Source of the DNA: an uncultured Granulosicoccaceae bacterium | GTDB lineage: Bacteria > Pseudomonadota > Gammaproteobacteria > Granulosicoccales > Granulosicoccaceae | Length of the DNA: 61,145 bases | Assembly: GCA_938003855.1 (NCBI GenBank) | Contig: CALKXD010000010.1 | Coordinates: forward strand, 1-61,145 | Reading direction: 5' to 3' | Part shown: positions 18,075 through 26,499 of the stretch, one piece after another | How the letters are laid out: every line of letters starts with the position of its first letter | How positions within the stretch are numbered: the stretch's first letter is position 1 | Notes under the pieces: generated by a model | Told to the model about the DNA's origin: nothing | The model's database searches: none | What the model saw: the letters and a program-made list of their open reading frames with translations, nothing else | Translations under genes and position numbers: made by a program

Positions 18075-18867
18075 GGTCAGAGCCCTCCGCTGCGAACATC
18101 GAACCACCGCCGAGATAGACATCCTGCACTTGCTTATCGTTGCGAATGGTATCGGCATCGCCCTGCGCGATAAGCTGACCACGATTCAATACCATGATCC
18201 GATCGGCGTGTCCGAATACCACATCCATATCGTGCTCGGTGAACAGCACCGACAATCCTCTCTCGGCGACAATGCCTGCGGTTAATTCCATCAATTCTGC
18301 GCGCTCACCGGGCGCCATCCCTGCGGTTGGCTCGTCCATCAGCAACAGCACCGGATCATGCGCCAGCGCGATGGCAAGCTCCAGTCGCTTTAGATCACCG
18401 TAGGCCAGAATGCCAGCGGATCTTTGCGCTTGTGATTGCATACCCACCAGCTCCAGCAGCGTTAAGGCCTCAGTGACGTAGAGGCGTGTCGCACGGCTGA
18501 ACAACGAAAACGTTTTTCGATGCCTGGCGATCAATGCCATCTGCACGTTTTCGGCTACGGTCATCGATGAATACGTAGCGGTAATTTGAAACGTTCTGCC
18601 AACTCCGCGTCGCCACACGCGACGCGGGTCCCAGCCGGTGATATTTTCGCCCATTAAGCTGACTGTGCCACGATCTGGTTTTAACTGACCGTTAAGCATG
18701 TTAAAGCACGTTGTTTTACCGGCACCGTTGGGGCCGATCAGCGCCAGCAACTCACTCTGCTGTACGGTGAAAGAGACATTATCAACCGCATCCACACCCC
18801 CGAACGATTTACACAGTGTGTCGACACGCAAAACTTCTGTAGTGGCCATGTTCACTTGCGCACTCAT
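18067..18867 (-). CDS. livG: Branched-chain-type ABC transporter ATPase LivG
   Basis: 266 residues. Walker A GPNGAGKTT, the LivG-specific GVGRTFQITATYSSMTVAENV segment, an LAYGDLKRLELA signature in place of LSGGQ (usual for LivG), Walker B LLLMDEPTAGMAPGE and the switch His in TEHDMDVVF. It pairs with LivF on the cytoplasmic face of the permease. It overlaps the fused permease gene upstream by 4 bases and livF downstream by 8, so the three are translationally coupled. Confidence 0.92.
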   Translation of the reverse strand: MSAQVNMATTEVLRVDTLCKSFGGVDAVDNVSFTVQQSELLALIGPNGAGKTTCFNMLNGQLKPDRGTVSLMGENITGWDPRRVWRRGVGRTFQITATYSSMTVAENVQMALIARHRKTFSLFSRATRLYVTEALTLLELVGMQSQAQRSAGILAYGDLKRLELAIALAHDPVLLLMDEPTAGMAPGERAELMELTAGIVAERGLSVLFTEHDMDVVFGHADRIMVLNRGQLIAQGDADTIRNDKQVQDVYLGGGSMFAAEGSDHA

Positions 18868-20726
18868 AATGACTCACGCCCTTTTGCTAAACCAAACCGG
18901 ATAGCAAGAGTATGGAAAAAACCGGCGATACCCTGTGGTGCCACCACCACCAGTACGATAATTATGGTACCTAGAATCGCGCGCCAGAAATCAAGTCTGG
19001 AGATCCAGTCCTCGAGTAAGCGGAACACACCGGCACCGACCAGCGGCCCGGCAAGCGTGTGTACACCGCCAAGCAGCACCATCACCAGCCCGTCAATGGA
19101 ACGGGGAATCGCCGCTTCATCGGGGAAAATACTGCCCTTGGAAAACACATAGATTGAGCCTGCGATGCCGGCAAATAAACCGGCCACAGCAAACCCGAAA
19201 TGACGATGCCGCAGTAAATGAATACCGATGGATTCAGTCCGTACTGATGAGTCCCGCCCGCCTCGCAGTACATAGCCAAACGGCGCGTGCGTTATTTTAC
19301 GCAGAATCAATACACCGCCGCCGCAAAGCACCAGTGTCAAATAATAAAAAACCGGTTTGCTACGCGCCCACTCCGAAGGCCAGATCCCGAGCATGCCATC
19401 ATCGCCGCCCGTCACATCGCCCCAGGAATAGGTGATCGACCAGATGATCTGCGCTGCAGCCAGTGTCAGCATCGCCAGATAGACGCCGGATAACCTTACA
19501 CAAAACCAACCGAACACCAATGCGCCGACCACCGCAGCAATCGGCCCGATCAGTAACGCCAGCTCCATTGATCCGCCCAGGTGGCGAAACACCAGCGCTG
19601 AGGCATAAGCGCCCAGCGCAAAATAGGCGGCATGCCCGAAAGACACCATACCGCTGTTGCCCATCAGAAAATGCAAACTCGCTGCAAACAAGGCAAAGAT
19701 GATGATATCCGTCGCCAGTACAATGCCGAAGTCATCGAGAACATACGGCACGGCTACCAATGCCGCGATCACCAGCAATCCGACCAGTTTGCCCGGCAAG
19801 CTCGCCTCGCGTAGTGGCATATCAATCTGATCACCGGCGTGCTGTATTGCATCGGGCTTACCGAGCAGCCCCCAGGGCCGGACGATCAACACGACAGCCA
19901 TCACCAGAAACGCCAGCACAATAGTGATTTGCGGCATTATTAAAATACCAAACGCGTTTAACTCACCGATCAGCACAGCGGCTAGAAATGCGCCGACAAT
20001 GCTGCCCATACCGCCGATCACCACCACCACGAATGCCTCGGCGATAATACTGAGATCCATCAGCAGATTGATTGATTCCCGCGGTACTTGCACCGCCCCT
20101 CCGAGCCCGGCCAGTGCCGATCCGAGAAAAAACACCGAGGTAAACAACCAGGCCTGGTTGACACCCAGTGCCGCCACCATATCGCGGTCCTGAGTGGCTG
20201 CCCTGACCAGCGTCCCCCAGCGGGTTTTATTTAACAAAAGCCACACTGAAATCAGTACCACCGGACCCAGTGCAATCAAGGCAAGATCATACTGCGGGAT
20301 AGGCTCATCAAAGATGCGCACCACGCCATTCAACCCGGGAGCACGTGAACCGAATTTATCTTCGCCGCCAAACAACGCAAAAATCGCGTCCTGCATCACC
20401 AGCACAATGCCAAAAGTAGCCACCAGCTGAAACAGTTCCGGCGCGTGATAGATACGCCGTAGAATAACCACCTCAACGATAACGCCGACAACGCCGACGA
20501 TCAGTGCAGCACAGATGACTGACCCCCAGAACGGCAGAATGCCGGTCGGCAACCATTCAATCAGGTGGTATGCGAGGTAGGCGCCAAGCATATAGAAACT
20601 GCCGTGCGCAAAATTGACAATACGGGTGACACCAAAAATAAGCGACAGGCCCGACGCCACCAGAAACAGAGAACTTGCGCTAGATAACCCAGTAAGAAAC
20701 TGTGCAAAGATAAACCCGGCGGTCAT
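18864..20726 (-). CDS. Fused LivH-LivM ABC transporter permease
   Basis: 620 residues, about the sum of LivH (near 290) and LivM (near 320). Residues 1-290 are LivH-like: GLSLIFGVTRIVNFAHGSFYMLGAYLAY and GLGGAVQVPRESIN, with a late VVVIGGMGSIVGAF. After a junction near residues 292-312 (RPWGLLGKPDAI and a short polar stretch), LivM-like sequence follows: LHFLMGNSGMVSFGHAAYFALGAYASAL and LAMLTLAAAQIIWSITY, ending VMVLLGGVHTLAGPLVGAG. Around 16-18 helices in all. The two halves would form the membrane pore in one chain. An AGGGT site precedes the ATG. Confidence 0.9.
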   Translation of the reverse strand: MTAGFIFAQFLTGLSSASSLFLVASGLSLIFGVTRIVNFAHGSFYMLGAYLAYHLIEWLPTGILPFWGSVICAALIVGVVGVIVEVVILRRIYHAPELFQLVATFGIVLVMQDAIFALFGGEDKFGSRAPGLNGVVRIFDEPIPQYDLALIALGPVVLISVWLLLNKTRWGTLVRAATQDRDMVAALGVNQAWLFTSVFFLGSALAGLGGAVQVPRESINLLMDLSIIAEAFVVVVIGGMGSIVGAFLAAVLIGELNAFGILIMPQITIVLAFLVMAVVLIVRPWGLLGKPDAIQHAGDQIDMPLREASLPGKLVGLLVIAALVAVPYVLDDFGIVLATDIIIFALFAASLHFLMGNSGMVSFGHAAYFALGAYASALVFRHLGGSMELALLIGPIAAVVGALVFGWFCVRLSGVYLAMLTLAAAQIIWSITYSWGDVTGGDDGMLGIWPSEWARSKPVFYYLTLVLCGGGVLILRKITHAPFGYVLRGGRDSSVRTESIGIHLLRHRHFGFAVAGLFAGIAGSIYVFSKGSIFPDEAAIPRSIDGLVMVLLGGVHTLAGPLVGAGVFRLLEDWISRLDFWRAILGTIIIVLVVVAPQGIAGFFHTLAIRFGLAKGRESL

Positions 20727-21156
20727 GCAAATACCCTAGTGTAGTGTTGCAGGCAAAAGACACCCGTGACCCGACAGATCAAAGTGCTTCACTTCTGTGG
20801 TAAAACTTCTGTAGATTGAGTTCAAATACTTTAAACTTTTTGTGCACCATAATCCGCCCCTTGGGTTTCCCCCCCCGTTGGCACCGCGATAACAATAAGC
20901 GCCTCACTCGAAACGCCCACCATCAGAACCGGCGATCAGTTCACACTTTGTAATTTCCTGCAACACATCGCAGGCCGTTAATCCTACCGTTTTCAGTCCT
21001 GACTTGTGTCGACTTAACACTTTTAACACACATACAGCGCCACCGACACGAAGTGTTGACCATGTCAACCAAAGATTCAGAGTCAATCTGTACACTGCAC
21101 CATTTCAGATAGCTCCGATCACAAATTGTGGTCCGTTGATCAGCGAGAACCCGCAG
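20727..21156. promoter_or_regulatory. Divergent intergenic region with palindrome GTTGAC-CAT-GTCAAC
   Basis: This 430-base stretch separates the minus-strand permease gene from the plus-strand repeat-protein gene. It holds a perfect 6-3-6 palindrome, GTTGACCATGTCAAC at 21055-21069, about 90 bases before the repeat-protein ATG; TTGACC within it could also be a -35 box, but I find no matching -10. A C-run (CCCCCCCC) lies near 20870. No other gene is seen; codons in frame before 21157 look non-coding. Confidence 0.35.
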
Positions 21157-21870
21157 ATGAATTATATTGACACATCCCATAGCGCAGAGGACCTCTATAA
21201 GCTTCTGTCGAGCGTAGTTTCCGAAAACAAAAAACAACACTGCAGCAGCACAAACTTTGGCACCGGGACAAACAGCGATCTGTTTGCGCAACTGCAACAG
21301 GTGCTCGTTTCCCTGACAAACTCACTGCAGTCCGATAAAGGACTAAATAGAGCAGCGTACAGTAACGCCGGTTACAACGACTCCGGCTACAACAACAGCG
21401 GCCACAGCAATGCACGACATGGCAGCAATGGCTACGGATCGGGTAACTCTAACCGCCCGGGCAATTGCTTTAGTGGCTGCCAGAACCACACAACCACCAG
21501 TAATTTTCAGTCCAATACCGCCGCTAACCGACAAAACTATAACCTCAGTGTCTCCTTGCAACTGAGCCTCGGTGAAACGGCACGCCAGGACTATAACTTC
21601 GGCGGCACCCTCAGCCTGAACATCGGTGAAAGCTATCGACCTGACTACAACCTCGGGAGTTACCAGAGTATTAATATCGGCGAGATCTACCGTCCGAATT
21701 ATAACCTCGGCAGTGGCCTGAGCATTGATATCGGCTCAAACGCCAGACCTAACTACAACCTTGGCAGTGATTTATCGATAAATATCGGCGACACCAGGCG
21801 CGTGACCGATTTTGGTTCGTTATTGAGTCTGAACTTCGGCAACTCCGGCAACCCGCATTTTTTCCACTAG
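21157..21870 (+). CDS. Unrecognised 18-residue-repeat protein
   Basis: 237 residues from the ATG at 21157 (GAGAAC 6-11 bases upstream; the frame is open further up but atypical). Three parts are visible. Residues 1-65 are a helical head (AEDLYKLLSSVVSENKK, DLFAQLQQVLVSLTNSLQ). Residues 68-105 are a Gly/Asn/Ser-rich linker with five-residue YN-SG repeats and a CFSGC pair. From residue 125 there are six 18-residue units of the form RP-YNLGS-LSINIGE--, probably a regular beta structure. There is no signal peptide or membrane segment. It is the only plus-strand gene inside the transport and catabolic block, between permease and binding protein. I do not recognise the family; a scaffold, adhesin-like or self-assembling protein are guesses. 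Confidence 0.6.
   Translation: MNYIDTSHSAEDLYKLLSSVVSENKKQHCSSTNFGTGTNSDLFAQLQQVLVSLTNSLQSDKGLNRAAYSNAGYNDSGYNNSGHSNARHGSNGYGSGNSNRPGNCFSGCQNHTTTSNFQSNTAANRQNYNLSVSLQLSLGETARQDYNFGGTLSLNIGESYRPDYNLGSYQSINIGEIYRPNYNLGSGLSIDIGSNARPNYNLGSDLSINIGDTRRVTDFGSLLSLNFGNSGNPHFFH
21529..21852 (+). repeat. Six in-frame 54-base coding repeats
   Basis: Units start at 21529, 21583, 21637, 21691, 21745 and 21799, exactly 54 bases apart. Each encodes 18 residues: Arg at position 1, a YN(L/F) core at 4-6 in the first five, Ser/Leu/Ile alternation at 9-14 and Gly at 15. DNA identity between units is moderate, with many third-base changes, so the protein pattern is under selection and the array is not recent. 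Confidence 0.85.
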
Positions 21871-21880
21871 TTTTCAGGTA

Positions 21881-21913
21881 ATGCACCGGCGGTACTTACA
21901 ACCGCCGGCGCTT
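21881..21913. terminator. Bidirectional terminator hairpin
   Basis: CCGGCGGT (21886-21893) pairs with ACCGCCGG (21901-21908) across a 7-base loop, and the stem continues with two more G-C pairs after one mismatch. It lies between convergent genes ending at 21870 and 21919. TTTT precedes it on the plus strand, which becomes a downstream A/T run for the minus-strand gene. Confidence 0.7.
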
Positions 21914-21918
21914 ACCAT

Positions 21919-23124
21919 TTACTGATCAGGACGCAACTTCAGGACTTCGTCGTCAGTGGGCTGAAAGTCGTTGCCGTCAGCATAAAACCAATCGACCATC
22001 TCGCCCTTGCCATCGACCACCGTCGTTTTGCCAACCCAGGTACCCATGGTCGATTGATGATCCTGTTTACGATAGATAAAATCACCAGACGGTGACGACA
22101 CCGACAGATTTTCCATGGTGTCGACCAGCGTTTCAGCATCATAAGCCGGCGCTTTTTCCAGCAGTGTGGCAATGGATGCGATCACGTTGTAGCCCACAAT
22201 AGACCCCAGCTTGGGGGCTTCATTCCACTTAGCCTCATAAGCGGCAAAAAACTTCTGATGTGCCGGATCGTCAATTGCACCCTGTGGATACCCTGTCACG
22301 ATCCAGCCTTCCGGCGCTTCATCTTTTAACGGCTCTAGATACTCGGGCTCACCGGATAGCAGGCTCACCACAGTGCGCCCTTCAAATAATCCACGCAAAT
22401 TGCCTTCGCGTACAAATTTGGCCAGATCACCGCCGAAGGTGACGTTGAAAATAGCTTCCGGTTTAGACGCTTCCAGTGCCCGCACTGTAGAACCTGCGTC
22501 AATTTTAAATACCGTAGGCCATTGCTCCTCTATAAATTCTGCGTCGGGCACCAGTTTCAACAACTCGCTTTTAAACGCCGCGACTGCATCTTTACCGTAG
22601 GCGTAGTTAGGTGCCACCGTAGCCCATTTTTTTGCGCCGGTTTTCTCAGCTTCTTTTGCCAGCATGGCCGCCTGCATGGTAGTCGATGGTCTCAGGCGGA
22701 AGGTGTAACGATTGCCACTCGACCACACAATTGCATCACTAAGTGGTTCGGCCGCCAGAAAAAAGGTTTTATTTTGTTTGGCGAAGTCGGTGACAGCGAG
22801 ACCGATGTTAGATAGAAAGGTCCCGGCTATCATCGTGACCTCGTCGCGGTTGACCAATTCTTCGGCAATTTTAACAGCATCCCCCGGTTTGCCGCCGTCA
22901 TCGCGCGCTATGATCTCAAGTTGCTTGCCTTTGATACCACCATTCGCGTTGACCTCTTCGACAGCGAGCTCCCAGCCTTTGCGATAGGGGTCGAGAAAGG
23001 CTGGCAACCGTGAATAGCTGTTAATTTCACCTACTTTAATCACGTCCGCGGCGTTTGCCGCCATAGACGCAATACCCGCCGCTGTCGCCAGTGCCACTGC
23101 TGCCACTGTTTGCGTAAATTTCAT
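21919..23124 (-). CDS. Periplasmic binding protein of the Liv-type ABC transporter
   Basis: 401 residues with a clear signal peptide (MKFTQTVAAVALATAAGIASMAANA, cut before ADVIK) and a GGGGGAG ribosome site. The mature protein is a type-I periplasmic-binding fold of the Leu/Ile/Val class: VIKVGEINSYSRLPAF, GWELAVEEVNANGGIKGKQLEII, DDGGKPGDAVKIAEELV and AGTFLSNIGLAV. Members of this class carry amino acids, amides, urea or aromatic acids. It is separated from its permease by the opposite-strand repeat gene and followed, upstream in transcription, by the Rieske oxygenase. The ligand is likely the substrate of the neighbouring enzymes. Confidence 0.9.
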   Translation of the reverse strand: MKFTQTVAAVALATAAGIASMAANAADVIKVGEINSYSRLPAFLDPYRKGWELAVEEVNANGGIKGKQLEIIARDDGGKPGDAVKIAEELVNRDEVTMIAGTFLSNIGLAVTDFAKQNKTFFLAAEPLSDAIVWSSGNRYTFRLRPSTTMQAAMLAKEAEKTGAKKWATVAPNYAYGKDAVAAFKSELLKLVPDAEFIEEQWPTVFKIDAGSTVRALEASKPEAIFNVTFGGDLAKFVREGNLRGLFEGRTVVSLLSGEPEYLEPLKDEAPEGWIVTGYPQGAIDDPAHQKFFAAYEAKWNEAPKLGSIVGYNVIASIATLLEKAPAYDAETLVDTMENLSVSSPSGDFIYRKQDHQSTMGTWVGKTTVVDGKGEMVDWFYADGNDFQPTDDEVLKLRPDQ

Positions 23125-23194
23125 ATTTTATCTCCCCCGTAGTCGTCCGGAATCGGACAACAGAAAATGTCTGCAGCCGGCAGGCGATCAGTGC

Positions 23195-24223
23195 CTAACC
23201 GTGCAGCAGGTGTTCTATGCGCTTTCTATATTCGTTCGGACCTTTGTCAATTGCAAGTCGAAGCGGCACCGGACCCGGGTTATCTGACTCTGCAATGCGC
23301 GTTTCCTGCTGCTGAATGGCTTCGAGAATGACTTTGTCTTCGTCAAAGGCAATGCGGAACAATTCATTCATGCGGTCACCGATGCTGGCATCGTCGATGG
23401 CGCGATTGCGTATATGCATCCAGCGGTCAATGGTGTGAGTGGCATTCACCGGCGTTAAAAAATGCAGCGCAAATATTCGCATGCCCTGCTCACGATCAGC
23501 CTCGGCAATTGCCAGTGACGCATCAGCACTGCCAAAATCGATAACGGCCGTGCTGGGCATATGCAGGTAATAATAGTGCCAGCGGTCAACGTGGCCTTTA
23601 AAACCGCCAAGCTGCTTGAAAAAACCCACCGGCGGGGCATCTCGAATCCAGCGCCAGGCGGTTATCTGTTCGCTGTCAGTGTTGACATGCACGGGTACAT
23701 CTTCGCTTTGCGCATTGCCGAGCGTCGTCGGGTGCACAAAGCTGACGTGCGCCGGGTCGACCAGGTTTTCGGCGACATTGAGATAGTTGCTTTCTATATG
23801 CAGCGCATCCCCCTGGTGAGCCTGCCAGTTGCTGTCATTAAATTGCGGTAAATCAAACACAGTATCGGTGTCGGCCAGGGCAGCGTCGCCCATCCAGACC
23901 CAGACAATATTATGTTGTTCAAACACCGGATAGGTATCGACGCACTGGCGTTTCGGGATTATCTCCTGCCCTGGAACCCTGACACAGTGGCCGGTCGCGT
24001 TGAACACCGTACCATGGTAACCGCACTGTATTGTGTCGCCCTCGACCCGTCCCATCGACAGCGGCAGAAGCTTGTGCGGGCACAGATCACGCAGGGCGCA
24101 GACACTGCCGTCAGTCAGCCGATACATGACCAACTCAGTTTCCAGCAGCGTGACCTTGAGCGGCTGGTCAGTAAACTCACTGGACCAGCCAGCCACATAC
24201 CAGGCATTTTCCACGTATTTCAT
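23195..24223 (-). CDS. Rieske non-haem iron oxygenase, VanA-like
   Basis: 342 residues. The Rieske 2Fe-2S ligands are Cys48-x-His50 and Cys67-x2-His70 (LCPHKLL and CGYHG). The mononuclear iron site follows at ENLVDPAHVSFVH, with His159 and His164 and a bridging Asp156. Length and the KYVENAWYVAGW start match the single-chain alpha-only group that includes vanillate O-demethylase oxygenase and related demethylases or hydroxylases. It needs a separate reductase, which is not encoded in the window. Placed between the binding protein and the DUF1185 pair, it probably hydroxylates or demethylates the imported compound. The exact substrate is open. Confidence 0.88.
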   Translation of the reverse strand: MKYVENAWYVAGWSSEFTDQPLKVTLLETELVMYRLTDGSVCALRDLCPHKLLPLSMGRVEGDTIQCGYHGTVFNATGHCVRVPGQEIIPKRQCVDTYPVFEQHNIVWVWMGDAALADTDTVFDLPQFNDSNWQAHQGDALHIESNYLNVAENLVDPAHVSFVHPTTLGNAQSEDVPVHVNTDSEQITAWRWIRDAPPVGFFKQLGGFKGHVDRWHYYYLHMPSTAVIDFGSADASLAIAEADREQGMRIFALHFLTPVNATHTIDRWMHIRNRAIDDASIGDRMNELFRIAFDEDKVILEAIQQQETRIAESDNPGPVPLRLAIDKGPNEYRKRIEHLLHG

Positions 24224-24425
24224 CAGTCTCTACTCGCCAATGATTTAATCATCCTGTGCATCGCAACCCCCGCAGGCATTGATCACCGGCTGAGCCGGCG
24301 TAACGCCCGTGCGACGCTCCAACAACCGGGGTGTCCAGTCTATTTGTGCCGTTATAACCGTAGTCGCTATACGACATCAGTCGCACCTGACGTCAGTCCC
24401 TGCCAGCCCCTTGTAACCCGAAGCA

Positions 24426-25004
24426 TCAGCGCAATCCATCATTACCTACAGCGTCGGCTGATTCCAGCCCGCCAACCCTTGGCAGCGGCCTGCCGGAATC
24501 AGTCACCGCAACAGCCACCAGTATTTCGTTAGCTCGCGGCGCATCCGTCAGACGTACTTCGATACCGTCAAAATGGCTGCGTACATAAGCGGCATCTTTA
24601 TGACCGAGCGGTACATCAAGTGTCTGTCCGCAGCCGCCCATTTTTTTTCCCGACGGCACCAATGCCGCGCCCTTTTCTACGGCGGCTCTCAGTGGCGCGC
24701 CGAGCGCAGGGTGCAGTATTGCGGCGGCATGCTCTAACTCACCGTTGCTGCCAACCATCGCAGCTTTGCCATAGCTTTCTATCTCCGCCGGCGACACGCC
24801 CAACGCTGCAACAGCCTTTTCACCAAGCAATTTGCCGAGCGCTGCACCGGTGTCTATCAACGCGGAGAGGTCCTCCTGATAGACGCCGGCAAACGGATTT
24901 TCTATCACCGCCACCGCTACCGCCTTACGCGTCGCCGGAGTGATTGATTTTTCCATCTCACGGTGGGTATCTTCAACCTGAGTGACTATCTTGCGAATAC
25001 GCAT
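24426..25004 (-). CDS. Amino acid synthesis (DUF1185) family protein, copy 2
   Basis: 192 residues of the family called 'amino acid synthesis protein' (PF06684/DUF1185), whose activity has not been established as far as I know. Family marks: RKIVTQVEDTHREMEK, AVIENPFAGVYQEDLS, YGKAAMVGSNGELEHAAA, LVPSGKKMGGCGQTLDVPLGH and YVRSHFDGIEVR-TDAPRANE. Its ATG follows the stop of copy 1 with no base between. Compared with copy 1 it lacks the residue spacer before ITPATR and has a GGCGQ insertion-like segment with two Cys-adjacent Gly, so the two have diverged well. They may form a heteromer. Confidence 0.85.
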   Translation of the reverse strand: MRIRKIVTQVEDTHREMEKSITPATRKAVAVAVIENPFAGVYQEDLSALIDTGAALGKLLGEKAVAALGVSPAEIESYGKAAMVGSNGELEHAAAILHPALGAPLRAAVEKGAALVPSGKKMGGCGQTLDVPLGHKDAAYVRSHFDGIEVRLTDAPRANEILVAVAVTDSGRPLPRVGGLESADAVGNDGLR

Positions 25005-25589
25005 TTATCGCAGCCCGTCTTCACCAACAATGGCATCGGCTTCCAGCCCACCGGCACGGTTATGCACCCTGGCTCCGGTCGACATCACCAGCGCCAACAC
25101 TATTTCACTGGCTCGCGGTGCGTCATTAATACCCACTTCCATCGCATCGAAGTGTGACCGCACATAGGAGGCATTGGTGTGAGTCATGGGGATATCGAGA
25201 CGGGTGCCCGGCGCGCCCACTTTTTTTGTCGACGGTACAATTGCCATGCTGTCTTTGATCAGTTCACGCATTGAATAGCCACCCGGCACATGCCAGAGCG
25301 CACCATGCTCGACTTCTCCTGCTTCGCCGACAATTGCCCCCTTGCCGTAACCCTGAATGGTGTCAGGATCACCACCGAGCGCATCGATGAGTTTCTGTGC
25401 CATCTGCACACCCAGAGGTTTGAGGTCTTCCATGAAGCCGGCAATGTCTTCTTCGTAGCGCCCTGCATACGGATTGGCGATTACCGCAAGGCAAGAAGCT
25501 TTGCGCAAGGGAGTGTCGGCAACAGGCCCACCTTCGTGCCAGGTCTCTTCAACAGAGACAATCATCTTTCTAATTATTACGTCAGGCAC
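25005..25589 (-). CDS. Amino acid synthesis (DUF1185) family protein, copy 1
   Basis: 194 residues, same family as the gene that follows it: RKMIVSVEETWHEGG, AVIANPYAGRYEEDIA, YGKGAIVGEAGEVEHGALWH, IVPSTKKVGAPGTRLDIPMTH and YVRSHFDAMEVGINDAPRASE. Strongly conserved His, Ser, Lys and Asp residues suggest an enzyme rather than a structural protein. The name is historical and should not be read as evidence for amino acid synthesis. Within this block, where ring hydroxylation and reduction enzymes are present but no classic ring-opening hydrolase, a hydrolytic or isomerising step by this pair is a reasonable guess, no more. Confidence 0.87.
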   Translation of the reverse strand: MPDVIIRKMIVSVEETWHEGGPVADTPLRKASCLAVIANPYAGRYEEDIAGFMEDLKPLGVQMAQKLIDALGGDPDTIQGYGKGAIVGEAGEVEHGALWHVPGGYSMRELIKDSMAIVPSTKKVGAPGTRLDIPMTHTNASYVRSHFDAMEVGINDAPRASEIVLALVMSTGARVHNRAGGLEADAIVGEDGLR

Positions 25590-25619
25590 TGTGTTTTCCC
25601 CCGGGTGGTTTGACCCGCG

Positions 25620-26477
25620 TTACTGAATAGGCAGATAGCGGTAAGCCCGGCTGTCTGTAGTTTTATGATAATCGCGCAGAGACAAATGTGCATCCACTAT
25701 ATGGCCATCGTGTTTCATTTGCTCCGCGACCGCCAGACCAGCGTTAAGCGCCGCTTTAATCTGCGCTTCAGACAGAGGCCCGACGGCGACGGTCACCTCC
25801 CGGTCGCCCAGATCACTGTCTGCGTCAAGCTCGCGTGCCTGACAACGCTCAATGGCTGCACAATCCGGCAGTGTCACGGCATTGGCGATCAGTGTGGCAG
25901 CAGCATCGGCAGTGGCCGCATTGGCGGCCAGCACGGTCACCGCATCGGCAATGCCCAGACTCAGACTGCGCCCGTGACAACCACTGGTGGCGATACCCCC
26001 GACACCATCATCGGGTGTGAGCCGGATGGTGGCTGCCAGCTTTCCCGACAACGGGTTGGCCACTACACCGATATCAGTGTGCTGCTGCGGCCCGAGATAA
26101 ATGGCTATATCGCCGCCATTGTTGACCAGCACCCGGGGTAATAACAGATCCCGCCTGAGACTTTGCAGCACTTCATCAGCGACCGCACCGGCAACCGCGA
26201 TCATCGGGGTCGTAAAATAGCGCGGAAACCGTGCAGTTGCCGTTTGCATACGCAGCGCGACTGTCCCGTGCAGCGATACCTGACTTCCAGCGGGCTGCCG
26301 CAGCGATGGTAATTCGGCAACCAACTCGGTCAGCACCGTCGCAAACCGGTCCACTGCCTGCTGGTAGGCCTGCTGTACAGCATCAGCACTGGCGCTGACT
26401 TCTATGATCAAATCAATAGGACCGTGCTGCAGGTGCAACCGCCGTCCATCGTTGATCAAGGCGGCCACAGCACTCAT
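25620..26477 (-). CDS. UPF0280 family protein (ApbE-like fold)
   Basis: 285 residues matching UPF0280: a start of HGPIDLIIEVSA, then RYFTTPMIAVAGAVADEVLQ, VLVNNGGDIAIYL, GGIATSGCHGRSLSLGIADAVTVLA and ATLIANAVTLPD. The VNNGGDIA and ATSG..GRS..LGIADAVTV motifs are shared with ApbE, the FAD-dependent flavin transferase, to which the family is distantly related. A covalent-flavin or cofactor role for the neighbouring redox enzymes is possible, though whether UPF0280 proteins bind flavin is not settled. It lies 22 bases behind the Fe-S reductase and 30 before the DUF1185 pair in the same operon. Confidence 0.85.
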   Translation of the reverse strand: MSAVAALINDGRRLHLQHGPIDLIIEVSASADAVQQAYQQAVDRFATVLTELVAELPSLRQPAGSQVSLHGTVALRMQTATARFPRYFTTPMIAVAGAVADEVLQSLRRDLLLPRVLVNNGGDIAIYLGPQQHTDIGVVANPLSGKLAATIRLTPDDGVGGIATSGCHGRSLSLGIADAVTVLAANAATADAAATLIANAVTLPDCAAIERCQARELDADSDLGDREVTVAVGPLSEAQIKAALNAGLAVAEQMKHDGHIVDAHLSLRDYHKTTDSRAYRYLPIQ

Positions 26478-26499
26478 CTTTGCATTGGCCGCAGAACTT

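Noticed and set aside
21529-21852. 54-base periodic array as a CRISPR or non-coding repeat
   Set aside because: The period is an exact multiple of three, units are in frame, differ mostly at third bases and have no unique spacers; it is coding repeat structure.
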